Below, piece after piece: positions 33,783 through 47,665 of a stretch of 64,000 nucleotides of DNA. Both the position numbers and the translations under genes were made by a program. The stretch comes from Psococerastis gibbosa (Eukaryota > Arthropoda > Insecta > Psocodea > Psocidae). The notes under the pieces are model-generated. The model was not told where the DNA came from. It made no database searches and saw only the letters and a program-made list of their open reading frames with translations. The stretch lies in contig OZ020491.1 of NCBI GenBank assembly GCA_963971405.1, forward strand, positions 29,005,019 through 29,069,018. Direction: 5' to 3'. Each line of letters starts with the position of its first letter. The first letter of the stretch is position 1.

Positions 33783-34467
33783 TCATGAACTTAACTTTCC
33801 GTACTAAGCACGTTAAGTTCATTAAATAATTACACCAAAAATTAAAAAAAATACTCTCTATGATATAATGCACAACTTCCAGCATGGACCAAATAAAAAG
33901 AATATCAGATTAACCCAGGGGTAACTAATATCTACGTTCCACCCCCATTAAAAAAAAGTATGTCCAATTTTATTATTACTTTTATTTTTAATTTAAATGG
34001 AACCAACCTCAGTAAAATCGTCAATTATTGCCCAAACAGTACAATAACCGCACGTATAGACCTATTCTAATCACATGCGCGCGCAGACTGGTATAAACAA
34101 GAACCTACTACACAGCATATGAGCTAGAAACTCACTGGCCTATTTCGACAATGTTGACTTTGCGAGAATGAGCTATGTGTTATCTGACAATGTAAAATTT
34201 TGCGATAAAAATAATGACATTACAATATGCAAAGTGTAGGTATGCCGGTAACTACGTACTATGAGGCACGAGCCTGCATGCGTGATGTTGGTACAGGAAA
34301 ATAGAAAGACAAAAATCGTAGGTTCGATTCCGGTTATTATTATTTTTTATCCCATTCTTTTGAATATACCGGCGAAAAATGAAAATATGGGCTTAAGGAC
34401 ATAACTAGGGTCGATTTGAAATTGAGCTTTAGACTATCCATGAGGAAATACAGGGCATAGTGTTTAT

Positions 34468-34645
34468 CAGGGACGGATCCTTGGGGAGGGGGGGTCGCCC
34501 CCCCCCCTCCCGAGAGAAAAAGTTTTAAACTAGACAGAATGGACTTTTGAAGTAAATTAAGAAAAATTATTACTCAAGTAAAAGAAAAGCGATATTTTTC
34601 CGGCCACCGCCCCCCCCCCCCGAAAATCTTTTCTGAAACCGTCTG
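34468..34645. mobile_element. hAT-type non-autonomous element
   Basis: Ends CAGGGACGGATCCTTGG and, inverted, CAGACGGTTTCAG. Flanks GTGTTTAT and GTGTATAT agree at 7 of 8. Second copy of the family at 33597-33782, inverted. Confidence 0.85.
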
Positions 34646-34891
34646 GTGTATATTCATAGAAAATTCAGTATCCAAATACACATTTATAGTTATGGTTTAG
34701 CTGAAAAAGGGTTTAAGTGGGTACACTAAATAACTCACTTATCGTCGCTGACAATGCAAAACCACGTAAGTTACATTTCTCTACTTTTGCAAGAGAGAGG
34801 AAAAACTATTGCGCATTCAATTGCACCTTATGTTACGCGCTAATTTTCGGTAATTTCTGTTGGGTTTAATTTCCGTTTGTTACCTATGTTT

Positions 34892-35760
34892 ATTGCTTTC
34901 CAATTTATACGTAGTATAAGGAAAGCCTTGTGATGGTCGGAATTTTTGACGACGAGATTTCAACGGATTTACACGTTTTGAGGTCCCACGAACCCAAAAA
35001 AGTGGTTTTGACGAAATGTCTGTCTGTCGCTCTGTCTGTCGCTCTGTCGCTCTGTCTGTCTGTTCGTCGATTTCCGGGCAAACTACTCGGTGGATTTGTA
35101 TGAAATTTGGCATGTTGATTCACAAAAATCATACCTCAAGACTATTTTTTTATATTTTGGGCTAACTGAATTTGGGGGGGTTTTATTCTCTGAACTCCAA
35201 AAAACATCTAAAAAAATTATTTCTCAAAAACTGCTCCAACGATTTCTTTTAAATTCAAATATATTGTAGTCGTTATATTGTTGACAAAATGCGGGGGGTC
35301 GCTTGCCCCTTGATAGTTTGCTTCAGGGGGTAAAAAAATTAAAATAACTAAATTTGAATGAAAAATGACTAAAATTTAATTTTTCTGTGAAACCTTTCCA
35401 TCGATGATTTCTACCTTCAGGCATATTTTATGTGTTAATTGATTAACGAAACCGGAAAGGTTGCTTTCCCAAAGAACTATTTGGTTTTGTTGAAAATATT
35501 TTTTTTGAAAAAATGATAGAAAATTCACGCTCAAATTCAATGCGGGCCCTGCCATTATTGCCGTGTGGTAATGTGTTGGCCTGACCTATCTAGAGTTTAC
35601 CTCACCTCCAGTGACGTCAGGTGGACAACCCTCCCCCCCCCCCCCCGAAATATCCGAAATTTTACCACAGGAAAATTATTTACCATGAAATTACTCATTT
35701 TCTCATCTACTAATTGATAAATTGGAAAGCATGTTCGAGTAAACTCAGACCGGTTCGTTT
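34892..35760 (-). repeat. ~870-bp repeat, full copy
   Basis: In plus sense it runs from TTGCTTTCCAATTTATACG to ATAAATTGGAAAGCATGTTC. The outer 15 bp (TGCTTTCCAATTTAT) are inverted at the two ends. Contains (CTGT)n, CTTTCCATCGATGATTTC and GACGTCAGGTGGACAACC. Confidence 0.8.
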
Positions 35761-36617
35761 ATAAAAATTTAGCAAGTCAATGTATAAGTGTACAACGTCG
35801 ATTTCGAAAAAAAAGGACATTTATGCGGTTTTGCATTGTCAGCAACGTTATATTATTTGTTGTATATGCTACGGTTATGGTTATGGCCTGGGAATTTCCG
35901 GAGAATTGCCCTCCAAGTCGCCGTTACTAGTCTTTTAGGGAGCCTACCCATCAGTAATCTAAAAGACATGTAGGCCTAACTAGCGCTCTGATTAGCTAAT
36001 AATGAAGCACAATTGATGACAGCAGGCCATATACGTATAGACCTACCTAGCTGTCCAGAGTGAATCTGCAATTCAGGACAATTGTCTGCACAACATTGGC
36101 CTATATTTATGTAAGATAGGAATTGGTTACTGGTTTACAAACATCAAACCTAGTTTTGCCATCAAGGGTTGATTTATGGTCTGATTTAGAAGCATCAATA
36201 AATCAATTGTCGAGAGAAAAATTATTATCTTCCACGATTAAGTGCATGGTAGTCTGACTGGCAATTATGTTTGCCTTTATATCGAATTGCGACGAAATGC
36301 TCTCTGACTTTAGCTATCCAACAGTTATAATTGAAGGGTCCGGTAGAAAAAGGTAGCAAAAATATATTATTATGGAAGTGCATCATGCGTTTTACCGCCT
36401 TCTTCTACCATACCCTTGAAATATGTACATGCGAAAAGGTGTCTAACACCCTCTTCGATGATAAAATTTACATTATGTGACATAGTATGTCTTCCTCCAC
36501 CGGATCCTACTATTGACAGTTTGTAAACTTAGTTGTCAAACCTTTCTGCGCAGTTGTTGTCTTAACTTAATTCAGAGCACTGACTTTGAACACAAAATAA
36601 AGAAAATAAAAACTTAC
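35761..36617. other. Intron 2 stretch without recognised feature
   Basis: Between the ~870-bp repeat and the exon 2 donor. Only short chance frames. Confidence 0.6.
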
Positions 36618-39600
36618 CATCGTATTCAACCGGTTGTTGTCTCTGACATCGTTAGTCTGCATAACCTCTCGTTCGGAAATGTCCTCTTCGTGACGAGTGG
36701 TCTCAGCTTTGATGAAATCAACCACTTCCTGTTCCTTTTTGGAAACGTTCTTCGTTGTTTTCACATCAGATGTCTTCTTCGTGATAGAAGACTTACTATC
36801 TTTCCTCGCGACCTGAATCTTTGGCTCAGATTTTTGTGACTTGAACGTCTTCGGAGCAGTTGCCTTCGGTTTTGAACTATTCACAGGCCCTGATGAAGTC
36901 CGGTGTTGAATAGGCTTCTTCGAAACAGGCTTGAAAGGAGCGATATTTTCAAGGGAGCTTAATGATGAGTTCTCTACTAAAAATTCGTTAGGTGGCGTAT
37001 CCGAATCAAACTCAAACTCCAGGATATCCCTCTGAGTTTTGTTCGTCAGGGTGCTAACGTACTCATTGGTTCTGTCATAGGAAACTTCGTCTTCAAATGT
37101 ACCAATATTGGTTCCTTTTGGTGTGGAGGGCTTGTTCACTGGGGCTTTATTTACAGGCGCTTTCTTTTCCCTTGAATCACTTCTGGCAAATGCTGAGCGA
37201 ATCGTTACTGGTTTCGTTGGTTGCGCGACATTATTTTGCGGCTTCAATGGTGATTTTTTAACCGGTGTTACTGGTGCTTTAGGGCTGGTTTGTTTCACAG
37301 GTGTGAATTTAGGCACTGCTGGCTTCTTGGGAGAGTCAGCTATAATAGATCTACTACTAGACTTAGTTGTCAAAACTTTCTGCGTAGCTGTTGTCTTAAC
37401 ATTGGTTGTATGAATCGTGTTCACTGTTTTCTTGGTTGTTAATGGTGTCGGCTTCTTTTCAGAAGTTCTTTGAGGCAACTGCGATTTTGTAGCAGTAGGC
37501 TTCTTTAGGGGCACTGTTGTTGCCGTTGTTGGACCGGTCTTCATTGGCAACTTCGTTGCAGTAGGTGTTTTGGCAACAACCGGCTTGGTTTTGTCAGGAA
37601 AACGTCTTTGTGCTGGATACTCGGTTAGTTCCTTCTTTTTATCAGACACTGGGGCTTTTCTTTCTGGTAACTTCTTATTAGAAGGTACTGATGCAATTGG
37701 TTTCTTCAGTGGGGAAGTTTTTGTTGCCTGATTTCGTCGACCTGGTGATTTGCGTTCAGGGCTGCTACTAGGAGAGCTGCTAGCAGGATGTCCTCTGTTG
37801 GGGGAGCTCCTCTCTGGGCTGGAGTATGGAGAAATGCTAGATGACCGAGAAGATGAAGATTTTCTAGGTGCAGGAGACTGAGGCCTGGCTGAGCTTGGCT
37901 TACTTGGCTTGGGTCTTTCGTTGGGAGCTACTGTGTCAGCATCACTGTCAGTGAAGGTGCCATTGAATCGCTTGTTTGGAGAAGCAGGCGATGGGGCTGG
38001 TGCTTGAGTCGCTGTGTTTGGAGAAGGGTAGTCAGTGGTTGGGACTCCTTCTTTGATAGGCAGGAAGCCTTTTCTCTCAGGACTGGAAGACGGAGATGAT
38101 CCAATACTAGAAGGCCGTTTTTTATTTGGATAAAGTTCTTGAGCCAGCGAACCGTCAGAACTGTATTCAGGGGACTTCTCTCTTAGCTTGCCAGGCGTGG
38201 TCTTTCGAAGCAACGCTTCACGTTCCTCAGCCGTTTGCTGCCTCTCCATTTGCAAGAAACTTGTAACATCATGTAAATTGGAATCTGTCGTAATTGACGT
38301 ACCATTGGTGTACACTTGAGAAATTCCTTCGTCCTCAGAGGCAACAGATGTACTTGAACTTGAACTTCCTCTCGAACGTGGGCGACTCTGCCGCTCGGGT
38401 TTACCGTCATTAACCGGACTGGGAGACGGTGAAACTCTGGGAGTTCCCGAACGCTTTTTAGTCGCAGCCCGGGTGGAATGACTGGATAACTTTCGTCTTC
38501 CAGTAGTGTTAGTTGAAATTTTAATAGTTTCCTGGCTAGACTTTCTGGTGATGTTCGACAGCGAGGATTTCCTTTCATTCGAAAGCTTCCTTGTCGACGT
38601 TAGGTTTGCTGTTTTGTTCGTGTCTCGGGGCTTCGTTGGGGAAACGGCAATTGGAGGTGACCGGTCCACCGATTTTCGAGGGGAACCATCCCGAGGTCTG
38701 TCTGGCGACTTTGTCGGTGAACGTCGATCTCCAACAGAGGGCCTTTCTGGTGATTTTGTCGGTGATCTTCTGTAAGTGTCAACCGACTTTGGAGGAGACC
38801 TTCTGTCAAGACTCTTGGTTGGTGTCCTATCCAGGCTCTTTGTAGGTGAGTTCCTGTCAACACCCTTAGTCGGCGACCTATCGACGCTCTTTGTTGGTGA
38901 CCTTCTGTCTAGGCTCTTTGTAGGAGAACGCCGATCTAAAGAGCTTCTCGACATTGACTTTGTGGGAGAGCGACGATCTGCAGGAGTATTGTAATGCTGC
39001 TTTGTCGGTGACGTGGAACGCTCAGGGCTGAGACTTGGCGCTCTCAGAGAGCTAGCAAACTGCGCATGACTAGCGCTAACATCCTGGCTGATTCTCTTAG
39101 GCGTAAAAGCTGAATTATATGTTGTTGTATAGTCAACGTCTCCTTCCATCTTTCCCAGCTCTTGTGGTGTTGGACCACCCCGAACTGGAGGGCTCTGTTT
39201 TTCATACCCAGTTTCTGGTTTTGGCGTTCGTTCAACAGGCTCAGCATGACTTTTACTTGGTTGAACGTCTGACTTAATTGGCGAAGTTTTTGAAGTTGGC
39301 ACAATCTTAGGCGATTCATTGACAGCTTCTGATAAATCTTTATAGACAAACTCCTTCTTATTTTCCCCAGTTGTCGATGAAACAAGTTTCCAATTTTCTG
39401 CGTCAATATTTTCATTTCTCACAGAGCTGCGGACATCGGCCTCAATTTGGCTAACTCTATTCAGGCTGGCCACTGTGTCGCTATTTGGTTGAGTATTCTC
39501 CTGGATTTGCCTTACGTTCTCAAAAGATGTTTTTGATGTCTGTGCGTTTGATATCGCTGAATCACGTCGATCTTCCATTGATAAGTTCTTAACACTCTTG

Positions 39601-40955
39601 ACCGACTCAGCTTTTTCTGTGCTTTGACTAAGTGTAGATGTTGACCGGATTTGGCTGACATTTTCTGTATTTTGTATGCTTCCTTTTTGTGAACCTTTAA
39701 CCATAACCGTGTTATCAGTTTGCAGATGTAATCTATCATTTTTTAAACCAGATTCTCTTACAGTAGCAGCTAAAGCTTGCGCCTCGTTACGTATCAGCTG
39801 TTCGCTGCTGGAGGAATTACGACTCTGCGATTGTTCAACGTTCGAGAGAGCTGAAACACTTTCTTGAACTGCAGACTTAGTACTGCTGCTTGTTATTGAT
39901 CGCTGAGCGTTCTGAGAAGTCTCATCCAATTGCTTTCCGACAGCAACAGTTCTATCAGAAACATTTTCATTCGCTGAAGTCTGCTTAATAGCAGAAAGTT
40001 CTGATGTTACTGTTGAAGAGGTGACTTGTGACGCCGAACTGGAAGAAGTTGATGACCATTTTTGACTAACAGACGATTGTTGGCTTTGCTTCATAGAGGT
40101 TGACGCAATGGTTTTTGTTTCAGTGATTTTCTCACCATTCGGTCCGATTCTAGTTGTAGTTATTGTTTGTGTTTTGCCAGGAGAGTAACTAACAGACGAG
40201 GAGCTTGTTTCCGCTCCTTCTTGCGTTGCCTTTGTTTCATTCTTAGCAGAAGCAACAATAGCAGTGTTATCACTATTATTAGCGTTTACTTCTGTGGAAG
40301 ATCCCACACTGTAATGTTGTGAAGTTGCAGAATAACGTGCAGCGCTACTACTTCTTACTTTCTCTTCACTTGATTGTACCTGGACGACACTTTTTTGTTG
40401 AGTTGACTGGGTAGTTTGCTGCGTTGACCCAGTTTTGACAATATTACCAGAATGGAGTTTATCAACTACAACTCTCGATCCACTTCCCGATTCGATTACA
40501 TTCTCACCCTCTGCTGCAACCGATGTTGAGGTAAGAACTTTATCGTTTTCCCCCGACATAGTGCTATGATTAGATTTTGTTCTAATATTGACCTGACCAT
40601 CAATATCTTCAGATTGGTAAGTCGAGGACGAGCTTTCAACAGCCCAAGTTGTTGGAGCACCACGAAAGAAAGAAAAATCTGCAGTTGGCGATGCAGAATC
40701 GCGGACTTCTTTACTTTTCAGAGAAATAAAGCCGTGGTCGGGAAGGGCATCGGCATGAGTTGTGAACTTGCCGATTGAAGTTGTAAACGACGGAGTTTTT
40801 CGGTAGGTTTCCTCGTCAGATGTAATAGGAGTGACGGTTTGAACGTCGTTAAGAACTTCGCCAGTTGTGTAGAATTCTTTGAGCCGCTGCTCTCTCAATT
40901 TGTACATACGAGCGCGGATTTCTTTCTTTTGACCGAAGTCTTCAGTTTGTTGCCA
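36618..40955 (-). CDS. Smoothelin-like protein, giant coding exon 2 (1446 codons)
   Basis: The acceptor is ATTTTTTCCCGTTTCAG at 40956 and the donor ATG|GTAAGT at 36617; both ends are phase 0 and the frame has no stop. Its first residues, WQQTEDFGQKKEIRARMYKL, complete the smoothelin motif begun in exon 1. The rest (protein residues about 20-1465) is predicted disordered: Ser/Thr/Gln-rich at first, then rich in SP and TP sites, then Lys/Pro-rich. A run of RRSPTKSLDR-type repeats lies at about 38640-38985 (near residues 676-791) and corresponds to a minisatellite in the DNA. No enzyme motif is seen. The composition fits a cytoskeleton-associated linker open to phosphorylation; that role is inferred. 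Phase symmetry lets it be skipped without a frameshift. Confidence 0.88.
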
Positions 40956-41038
40956 CTGAAACGGGAAAAAATGTATAAATTAAATTTAGTCTCGGAGTCT
41001 GCGGATAAATGACGCATGCGTAAACAAAGAGCTCTTCA

Positions 41039-41260
<222 letters not shown>

Positions 41261-41606
41261 GTTTCAATTACTTAACTACTTCTACTATAACGCCCAATAT
41301 AATGTTATTGATGATCACCTACGAGTATATATTGGGTTCTCCAGTGTGGAGAACTGAGCTATGGAAGGTTAGAAAAGGAAATATACACCTTTAGTGCAGT
41401 CTGATTTTTATTCCTATAAAATCCATAATCATAAGAAAAATTTATATTATTGCCTTATACCGTAGCCTATATAATGAGAAACCAATTAGGTTGTTTCCAT
41501 TTGCCGGTCCCATAATGTAGAAATAACTATCTAACGAAGTTATATTAACAAAGTCCACCTAAGAGGCTAAGTAGAGCTATACATTCACGTTAAGGTCAAT
41601 CATTTG

Positions 41607-42740
41607 TTATAGCTTTCCTATTTATAAGTAAGTACCGTACAAGGAAAGCTTTGTGATGGTCGAAATTTTCTATTCCAAGATTTAAACGTTTTGAGGTCCC
41701 AGGAATGAATGAATGAATGAAAAACGACTCTATTGCAACAATACAATTGGTGGACAATAAGACTAGAGGAACCCAAAAAAGTGTTTTTATACGAAATGTC
41801 TGTCTGCCGATTTGTGGGCAAACTACTCGGTGGATTTTAATTGTAGGGTCACCAAAATCATGTCTCGGGACATTTTTTTTTTTTTTTTGCTTATTCAATT
41901 TCGGAGGGGTTTACCCTAAAAAACTCCTAAAAATCGACAAAAAAGGTTTTCACAAAAACGGCTCCAACGATTTAGTTTTAATTCACATACAGTATATTGT
42001 GGTCTTTAACGTAATAACATTACGTTATTAATGTAAACGAAACCCAACCGGTCACTTGCCCCTTAATAGTTTGATTTTGGGGCAAAAAACATAAAATATA
42101 GTAAATTTTCAAGAAAAATTACAAATAATATTTCTGGGGAACTTTTCTATCGATGCTTTCTAACTTCAGGACTCAGGTATGTTAAATGTTAGTGTTAAAT
42201 TGAGTAGGCTTAACAAAACCGAACAAGTTGCTTTCCCATGCCAAGTTTTGGTTTGGGAAAGTAAATTTTTATTACATGAAAAAGTATATAATGCTGGTTT
42301 TAGTGGTTGAAAGGGGCCCCGTTAGGATTTTCCAGTGTTTCTCATATTATGTGTAAGTATATTGGTTTTGTACAATATATGTATATATTGGTCTGCCCGT
42401 TCTAGATCATGGAATCGTACCAATCAATTCTGTTCCTTGGGATAGGGTGAGTCGAAGTAACCGAAATGTACGATATACTGCTAATAATTATAATTGTACA
42501 ATAGTTATGTATCACACATGTAAAGTATGATAAGCATAGGCCTAGTTAAGTAAGTTAAGTTAATTTGCATCCTATTGGACTTTGTCTCTTTGCAAATAAA
42601 CGCTTATTTATTTATTTTATTAATTTATTTAACCCCTGGACAATTATTTACCATGGAACTAGACCTACTCATAGTATCAATCTCGGTCCCTGTAATTGAT
42701 AAAGCAAGTACGGGTTCACTCGCACCAGTTCTTTCATATT
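41607..42740 (-). repeat. ~870-bp repeat, diverged copy with a small insertion
   Basis: Starts at AGCTTTCCTATTTATAAGTA; about 70 bp including (AATG)n is inserted near 41700-41770 between two halves of AGGTCCCAGGAACCCAAAAA. Ends AATTGATAAAGCAAG. Confidence 0.65.
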
Positions 42741-42777
42741 ACTGTCATAGGTCAATTCAAACTTATTTTATGCATTT

Positions 42778-43157
42778 GGTGCCCATTCCATTGACCGGCT
42801 AGGGCTATTTCCAAAAACGGTGACGTGGTAGCAGACATTCAAGACTTAGGTGGCGTTTCCACCGACCTCGCATTGCAGAATTGACGGAAATGTTCATTTT
42901 CCTCTATGCCACAGTTAAAATTGATCAATGATCATACAGTAAAATCACAAACAAACTAAAGTTAAAAAATGGCGTCATGGGATGTGTTAAGTACAAACAT
43001 TTTAATACATTTCTATAAAAAGAAAAATTCTAATTTCCGTCAATGTCATTTGCATTCTGCAATGCGAGGTCGGTGGAAACGCCACCTTAGTCTTGAATGT
43101 CTGCTACCACGTCACCGTTTTTGTAAATAGCCCTAGCCGGTCGATGGAATGGGCGCC
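42778..43157. mobile_element. Foldback element GGCGCCCATTCC family, copy 1
   Basis: A 380-bp element with long inverted ends (GGTGCCCATTCCATTGACCG / matching GGCGCCCATTCCATCGACCG inverted). The arms contain CCGGCTAGGGCTATTT and GGTGACGTGGTAGCAGACAT. Flanked by TTT on both sides. No coding frame. Confidence 0.82.
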
Positions 43158-43843
43158 TTTTCAAAGCACACATTCTCAATCTAAAGAAAGACTTATATTG
43201 TCATATATGACCTTGACTTTTATTATGGTTGTAACTTAGGATGACCACATTCTGAACACTTCTACTACTTAATTTATTACTTAGCCGCCCATAAGATGTA
43301 GCCTAGGTACCTCATCTGTGGGTGTGCCGGTATGAAAATGCAGTTCAGACTGCAAGCGCATTACCGGGACAGTGCATTAGGCAGGCCTTTGACGTATCAA
43401 TGTGAGCTTTAGAGGATACCTATGCTACATAGAAAATTGGCACCCCAAAATTAAATACTTTGAATTTATTATTTCCTTAATAACTCGGCAAGTACTTAAA
43501 AATTTGGCTCACTTAAGCTGTAGAAGACTACTTCGTGCATCATGTAATCGGGTATATTTTAGGGAGATTCATCTACCTATTGAGATGGCCACCAATGTTC
43601 GACTTTCGGAAAATTTCTTCACAACTTTTCATTTCATGACCCCCTAAGCCTAAAACAACCCTCCGTTTAAAATGTTATATATATATATATATAATATACA
43701 TAATATATCTTGTGTATGTATATACTGTATATACTAGGTAATATCGATTTTAGAAAACACTCTAACTTCCGTAAATATTATCCGATTTTGATGAAACATG
43801 GCACAAAAATTCATCATACAAATGTCTTGATCAAGTTTGTTAA

Positions 43844-44222
43844 GGTGCCCATTCCATTGACCGGCTAGGGCTATTTCCAAAAACGGTGACGTGGTAGCAG
43901 ACATTCAAGACGTAGGTGACGTTTCCACCGATCTCGCATTGCAGAATTGACGGAAATGTTTATTTTCCTCTATGCCATAGTTAAATTTGATCAATGATCA
44001 TACAGTAAAATCACAAACAAACTAAAATTAAAAAATGGCGTCATGGGATATGTTAAGTACAAACATTTTAATAGATTTCTATAACAAGAAAAATTCTAAT
44101 TTCCGTCAATGTCATTTGCATTCTGCAATGCGACGTCGGTGGAAACGCACCTATGTCTTGAATGTCTGCTACCACGTCACTGTTATTGGAAATAGCCCTA
44201 GCCGGTCAATGGAATGGGCGCC
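43844..44222. mobile_element. Foldback element GGCGCCCATTCC family, copy 2
   Basis: 379 bp, flanked by TAA on both sides, over 90% like copy 1 by eye. On its right it directly abuts the dispersed repeat at 44223-44600. Confidence 0.83.
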
Positions 44223-44600
44223 TAACCAGCTTGATTCACTATTTAGTTACAAGATGGCGGCCGTTTGAAAACTTATATAATAATTCATATCTCAGTTAAT
44301 ATTGGTCGCAGAGCAATGAATTAAAATCTGGCTAAAAGCCCGTATTATTCTCTACGATAAACACAAATAAACCTTTTTAAGATGGCGTCCAGTCAAAGTG
44401 AAAATAATTTGATAAGTAAAGTACATAGTCGGCATTGTGATTCGAAATTTGGAACAATAATTTTTATAAAAGATTTGGGAAAATAATGAAGTATTTTTAT
44501 TATTTTTTTTTGCATACGTAGCGTAGAGGAAAAGCAGGGTCTGCGGAATCTCCCTACCCTTTATCGGCCAGAGCCGAAACGCATTTTTACTTTTCCGTTT
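44223..44600 (-). repeat. Dispersed repeat B, inverted copy
   Basis: Same segments in reverse order (ACAAGATGGCGGCCG, TAAAATCTGGCTAAAAGCCC, AAGATGGCGTCCAGTC, ATCGGCCAGAGCCG). Joined to foldback copy 2. Confidence 0.7.
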
Positions 44601-44939
44601 CGTAGTTTTTCCAAAAACTTTTACGCAAAATTTTAGTTTCCAGTGGTTTTTATGAGAGACCCAAGGTGCCAAAAATTTAATATTTTCTATTATATTATGC
44701 ATGAAGTAGTCTTCTACAACTTTTTTTAAGGACTTTTTTATGTACTCAGACCTACTTAGGCAAATGCACCCACCACCCACAGTTTTGCCATATGGGCTAG
44801 GCCAGTTTTAGAAAAAAAAAAAGATTAACTGATCTACAGTACAACCTAGCATAAACTTTATTGTATGTATGTATGGTATTATATTGTATATAAGGCGGAG
44901 GGCAACAGGAAACCACTGCGTTACAGTTCCCTAGTATAA

Positions 44940-45150
44940 ATAAATAAATAAGGACTTTTTATTGTTTCTATTATTAAGCCAACCTAGCGGAGTTGCGGCT
45001 ATAAAGCCCTCTCATACACTCAACTAGGAAGGCCTGGGGCCGCCTTCTTTACATGCCCTCCGAAGCATGGCCAAAAAATGTAGCCAGTGTGGGATTCGAA
45101 CAACCTTTCGGGTGAAAGTCAGAGCCCGTACCACTACGCTACATGTCCTG
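44940..45150 (-). repeat. tRNA-derived SINE (family 1)
   Basis: Full-length copy with AAATAAATAAGGACTTTTTA tail side, AGCCAACCTAGCGGAGTTG body and head GGACATGTAGCGTAGTGG on the minus strand. Confidence 0.77.
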
Positions 45151-45777
45151 TCGTCATGACTACAACTTGGATGTCATCATCTCCGCCATGATCATGACTG
45201 CAGAAGAATCCCGGGAAAGCACCAAACATACACATTTCGTGTATAAATGCTACAGATTTACCTACTTAAATCGCTCTTAAAATCCTCCGTGGGCACAGGC
45301 ACTGTAAATTTCTACGAATGTTCGCATAGACCCCTCGAATAAAAATGAATAATGATACGTACTGATTATGGTTAATCCTCAGGTACACTAGGTACAATGC
45401 TACCCTTCTTTTACGTCACTTCACTGCACTTCAGGCACACAACGACACTATTAGGTATGAGCGGATGCACCAATACAAGACCTGGACCTGCGGAGCACTG
45501 CCTGCGACGAACCAATGAGACGGCGCCCACGCCTAACCCAGCCGACCACACATTTACCTCTACCTACAGAATCTATACAAGGACAGACCAATAACGAGTA
45601 ATGCCTCCAGAATCAGGTCGGGGGCTGGAATTTAATGTTAGGTATTTTATGATTCAGCAAGGGAAGTATAAATGGTAGGGGTTAAATTATAAGGGAAGAA
45701 CAGAAAAGATGAAGGGACTAAGAAGGTAATCAAGCTGACCCAGTCATAGAATTTCATACTGAACCAAAATAAGGAAG

Positions 45778-46645
45778 AACCGGTCCGAGTTTACTCGAAC
45801 ATGCTTTCCAATTTATCAACATTAGTAGATAGAGTATGAATAATTTCATGGTCAATAATTTTCCAGTGGTTAAATTTCCGATATCTCGGTGGGAGGGGGG
45901 GGGGGGGTTGTCCACTTGACGTCGCTGGAAGTGAGACAAATTATAGATAGGTCAGACCAACACATTAATTACCACACAGCAATAATGGCAGGGCACGCGA
46001 TGCATTCAAGCGCGAATTTTCTATCATTTTTTCAAAAAAATATTTTTTGTGCAAAACCAAATATTTTTTTGGGAAAGCAACCTATCCGGTTTCGTTACTC
46101 AATTTAACAATTAAAACATGCCTGAAGGTAGAAATCATCGATAGAAAGGTTTCCCAGAAAAATTATTTTTTAGTCATTTTTCATTAAAATTTATTTATTT
46201 TTATTTTTTACCCCCAGAACCAACCTATCAAGGGGCAAGCGACCCCCCCCCCCCGCATTTCGTTGGCATTAATAACGACTACAATATATGTGGATTTAAA
46301 AGAAATCGTTGGAGCCGTTTTTGAGAAATAATTTTTTTAGACGTTTTTTATGAGTTTTTTGAGAATAAACCCCCCCCCCCCCCCATTGAGTTAGCCCCAA
46401 ATAAAAAAAATGGTCCCGAGGTATGATTTTTGTGAACCTACATGCCGAATTTCATCAAAATCGACCGAGTAGTTTGCCTGGGAATCAGCGAACAGACAGA
46501 AGACAGACAGACATACAGACATTTCGTAAAAACCACTTTTTTGGGTTCCTGGGACCTGAAAACGTGTAAATCCGTTGAAATCTCGGAATCGAAAATTTCG
46601 ACCATCACAAAGCTTTCCTTATACTACGTATAAATTGGAAAGCAA
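45778..46645 (+). repeat. ~870-bp repeat, full copy
   Basis: From AACCGGTCCGAGTTTACTCG and ATGCTTTCCAATTTATC to CGTATAAATTGGAAAGCA. Close to 17765-18472 in the shared part. Short frames reading TDRQTDR come from the (ACAG)n tract. Confidence 0.82.
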
Positions 46646-47393
46646 TAATCTGATGCAGTGGTTATTTTCTTTTTCATATTTTGGGGTAGATACGTTTCTA
46701 TGTACGCAATATATAAGCCCTGCGGCCTAATTATTGTGCCGCTTTCTTCTTCTTATGCCTCTTTTATCGAAGATTGGCGATCATCATGGATGTCATGACG
46801 ATTACACCAGTTTTTACTTTTCTCACCACACTATTTTTTACCGCAACTTCCCCCTCCCCCCCCCCCTCCCTTTCACTGCAGTTCAGTCTATGACTTTGGA
46901 ACAATTCATCACCCACCTCCTGCTATGGCTCGCGGTGTTGCCGAGGCAAAGAACTTGAGTGCTCACCCTTCAACTTGAAGTGATATACGGCGGCACAGCC
47001 ATTGATTTAAGTTGGGTGGTGTAGGTGTCCCGCCCTCAAATGCCCTGTCAACGTCCGCAAAGACCACTTTTACAATAGACTGCCATATATGTGGGTTGGA
47101 GGAGGTGTGGGTAGCAGTGTGGTCCAGTTTCGGTACAGATCTTTGGCTATTTGTCCATCAGGCTAATAATTATGTAGGAAGGTACTGCTGTGATTTAGGA
47201 AGGCCCTGTTAATGGCGAACGAGCGGAAATGTGTGGTCTAAGGTCATGGGAAGGGAGTAATTACACAATGATGCAAAGTAGAATAGACTGACGGTTGCTA
47301 CAATGGGGGATTGAACGATCTAAGTAATGCTGCGCAACAGGCTGGCACATTGGCGGCATCTGTCAGGCATTTTTTTTTTTTTTTACTGATGAG
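46646..47393. other. Intron 1 stretch without recognised feature
   Basis: Between the ~870-bp repeat and LINE family 2. CCCCCTCCCCCCCCCCTCCC at 46850-46870 is the only notable tract. Confidence 0.55.
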
Positions 47394-47665
47394 TTGTTAA
47401 TGAAGAACAAGCAGTTGCAATGGTTCGGTCACGAGAACAGGACCACCCAGAAGTTGGCGGAAGCAAGGCCGCAAGGAAGAAGACCCATCGGCAGACCGAG
47501 GACAACCCTTGAGGAAAGGATTGAACAACTCGCTGAAGCAAGAGGGAAAACAATGGCGGAGCTCTCAAGGCGTTAACGTCCGACCGGGGCGAATTAAGGA
47601 AATGGGTTTGGGCGAAGCCCCCCCTCCCCACGCTGCGCACGCGGCACTAAGGGGGAAGAAGAAGA
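47394..47665 (+). mobile_element. LINE fragment, family 2 C-terminus
   Basis: Reads MKNKQLQWFGHENRTTQKL, then ARPQGRRPIGRPRTTLEERI, a typical ORF2 C-terminal end. It lies about 270 bp downstream of the donor of coding exon 1 of the smoothelin-like gene. Confidence 0.75.

Noticed and set aside
38183..38578. 131-codon minus-strand frame overlapping exon 2
   Set aside because: A different frame of the same strand within exon 2; the exon 2 frame is continuous and fits all splice phases.
46442..46633. Short frames reading QTDRQTDR, also at 51810 and 35113
   Set aside because: They arise from the ACAG microsatellite inside the ~870-bp repeat; no conserved frame between copies.
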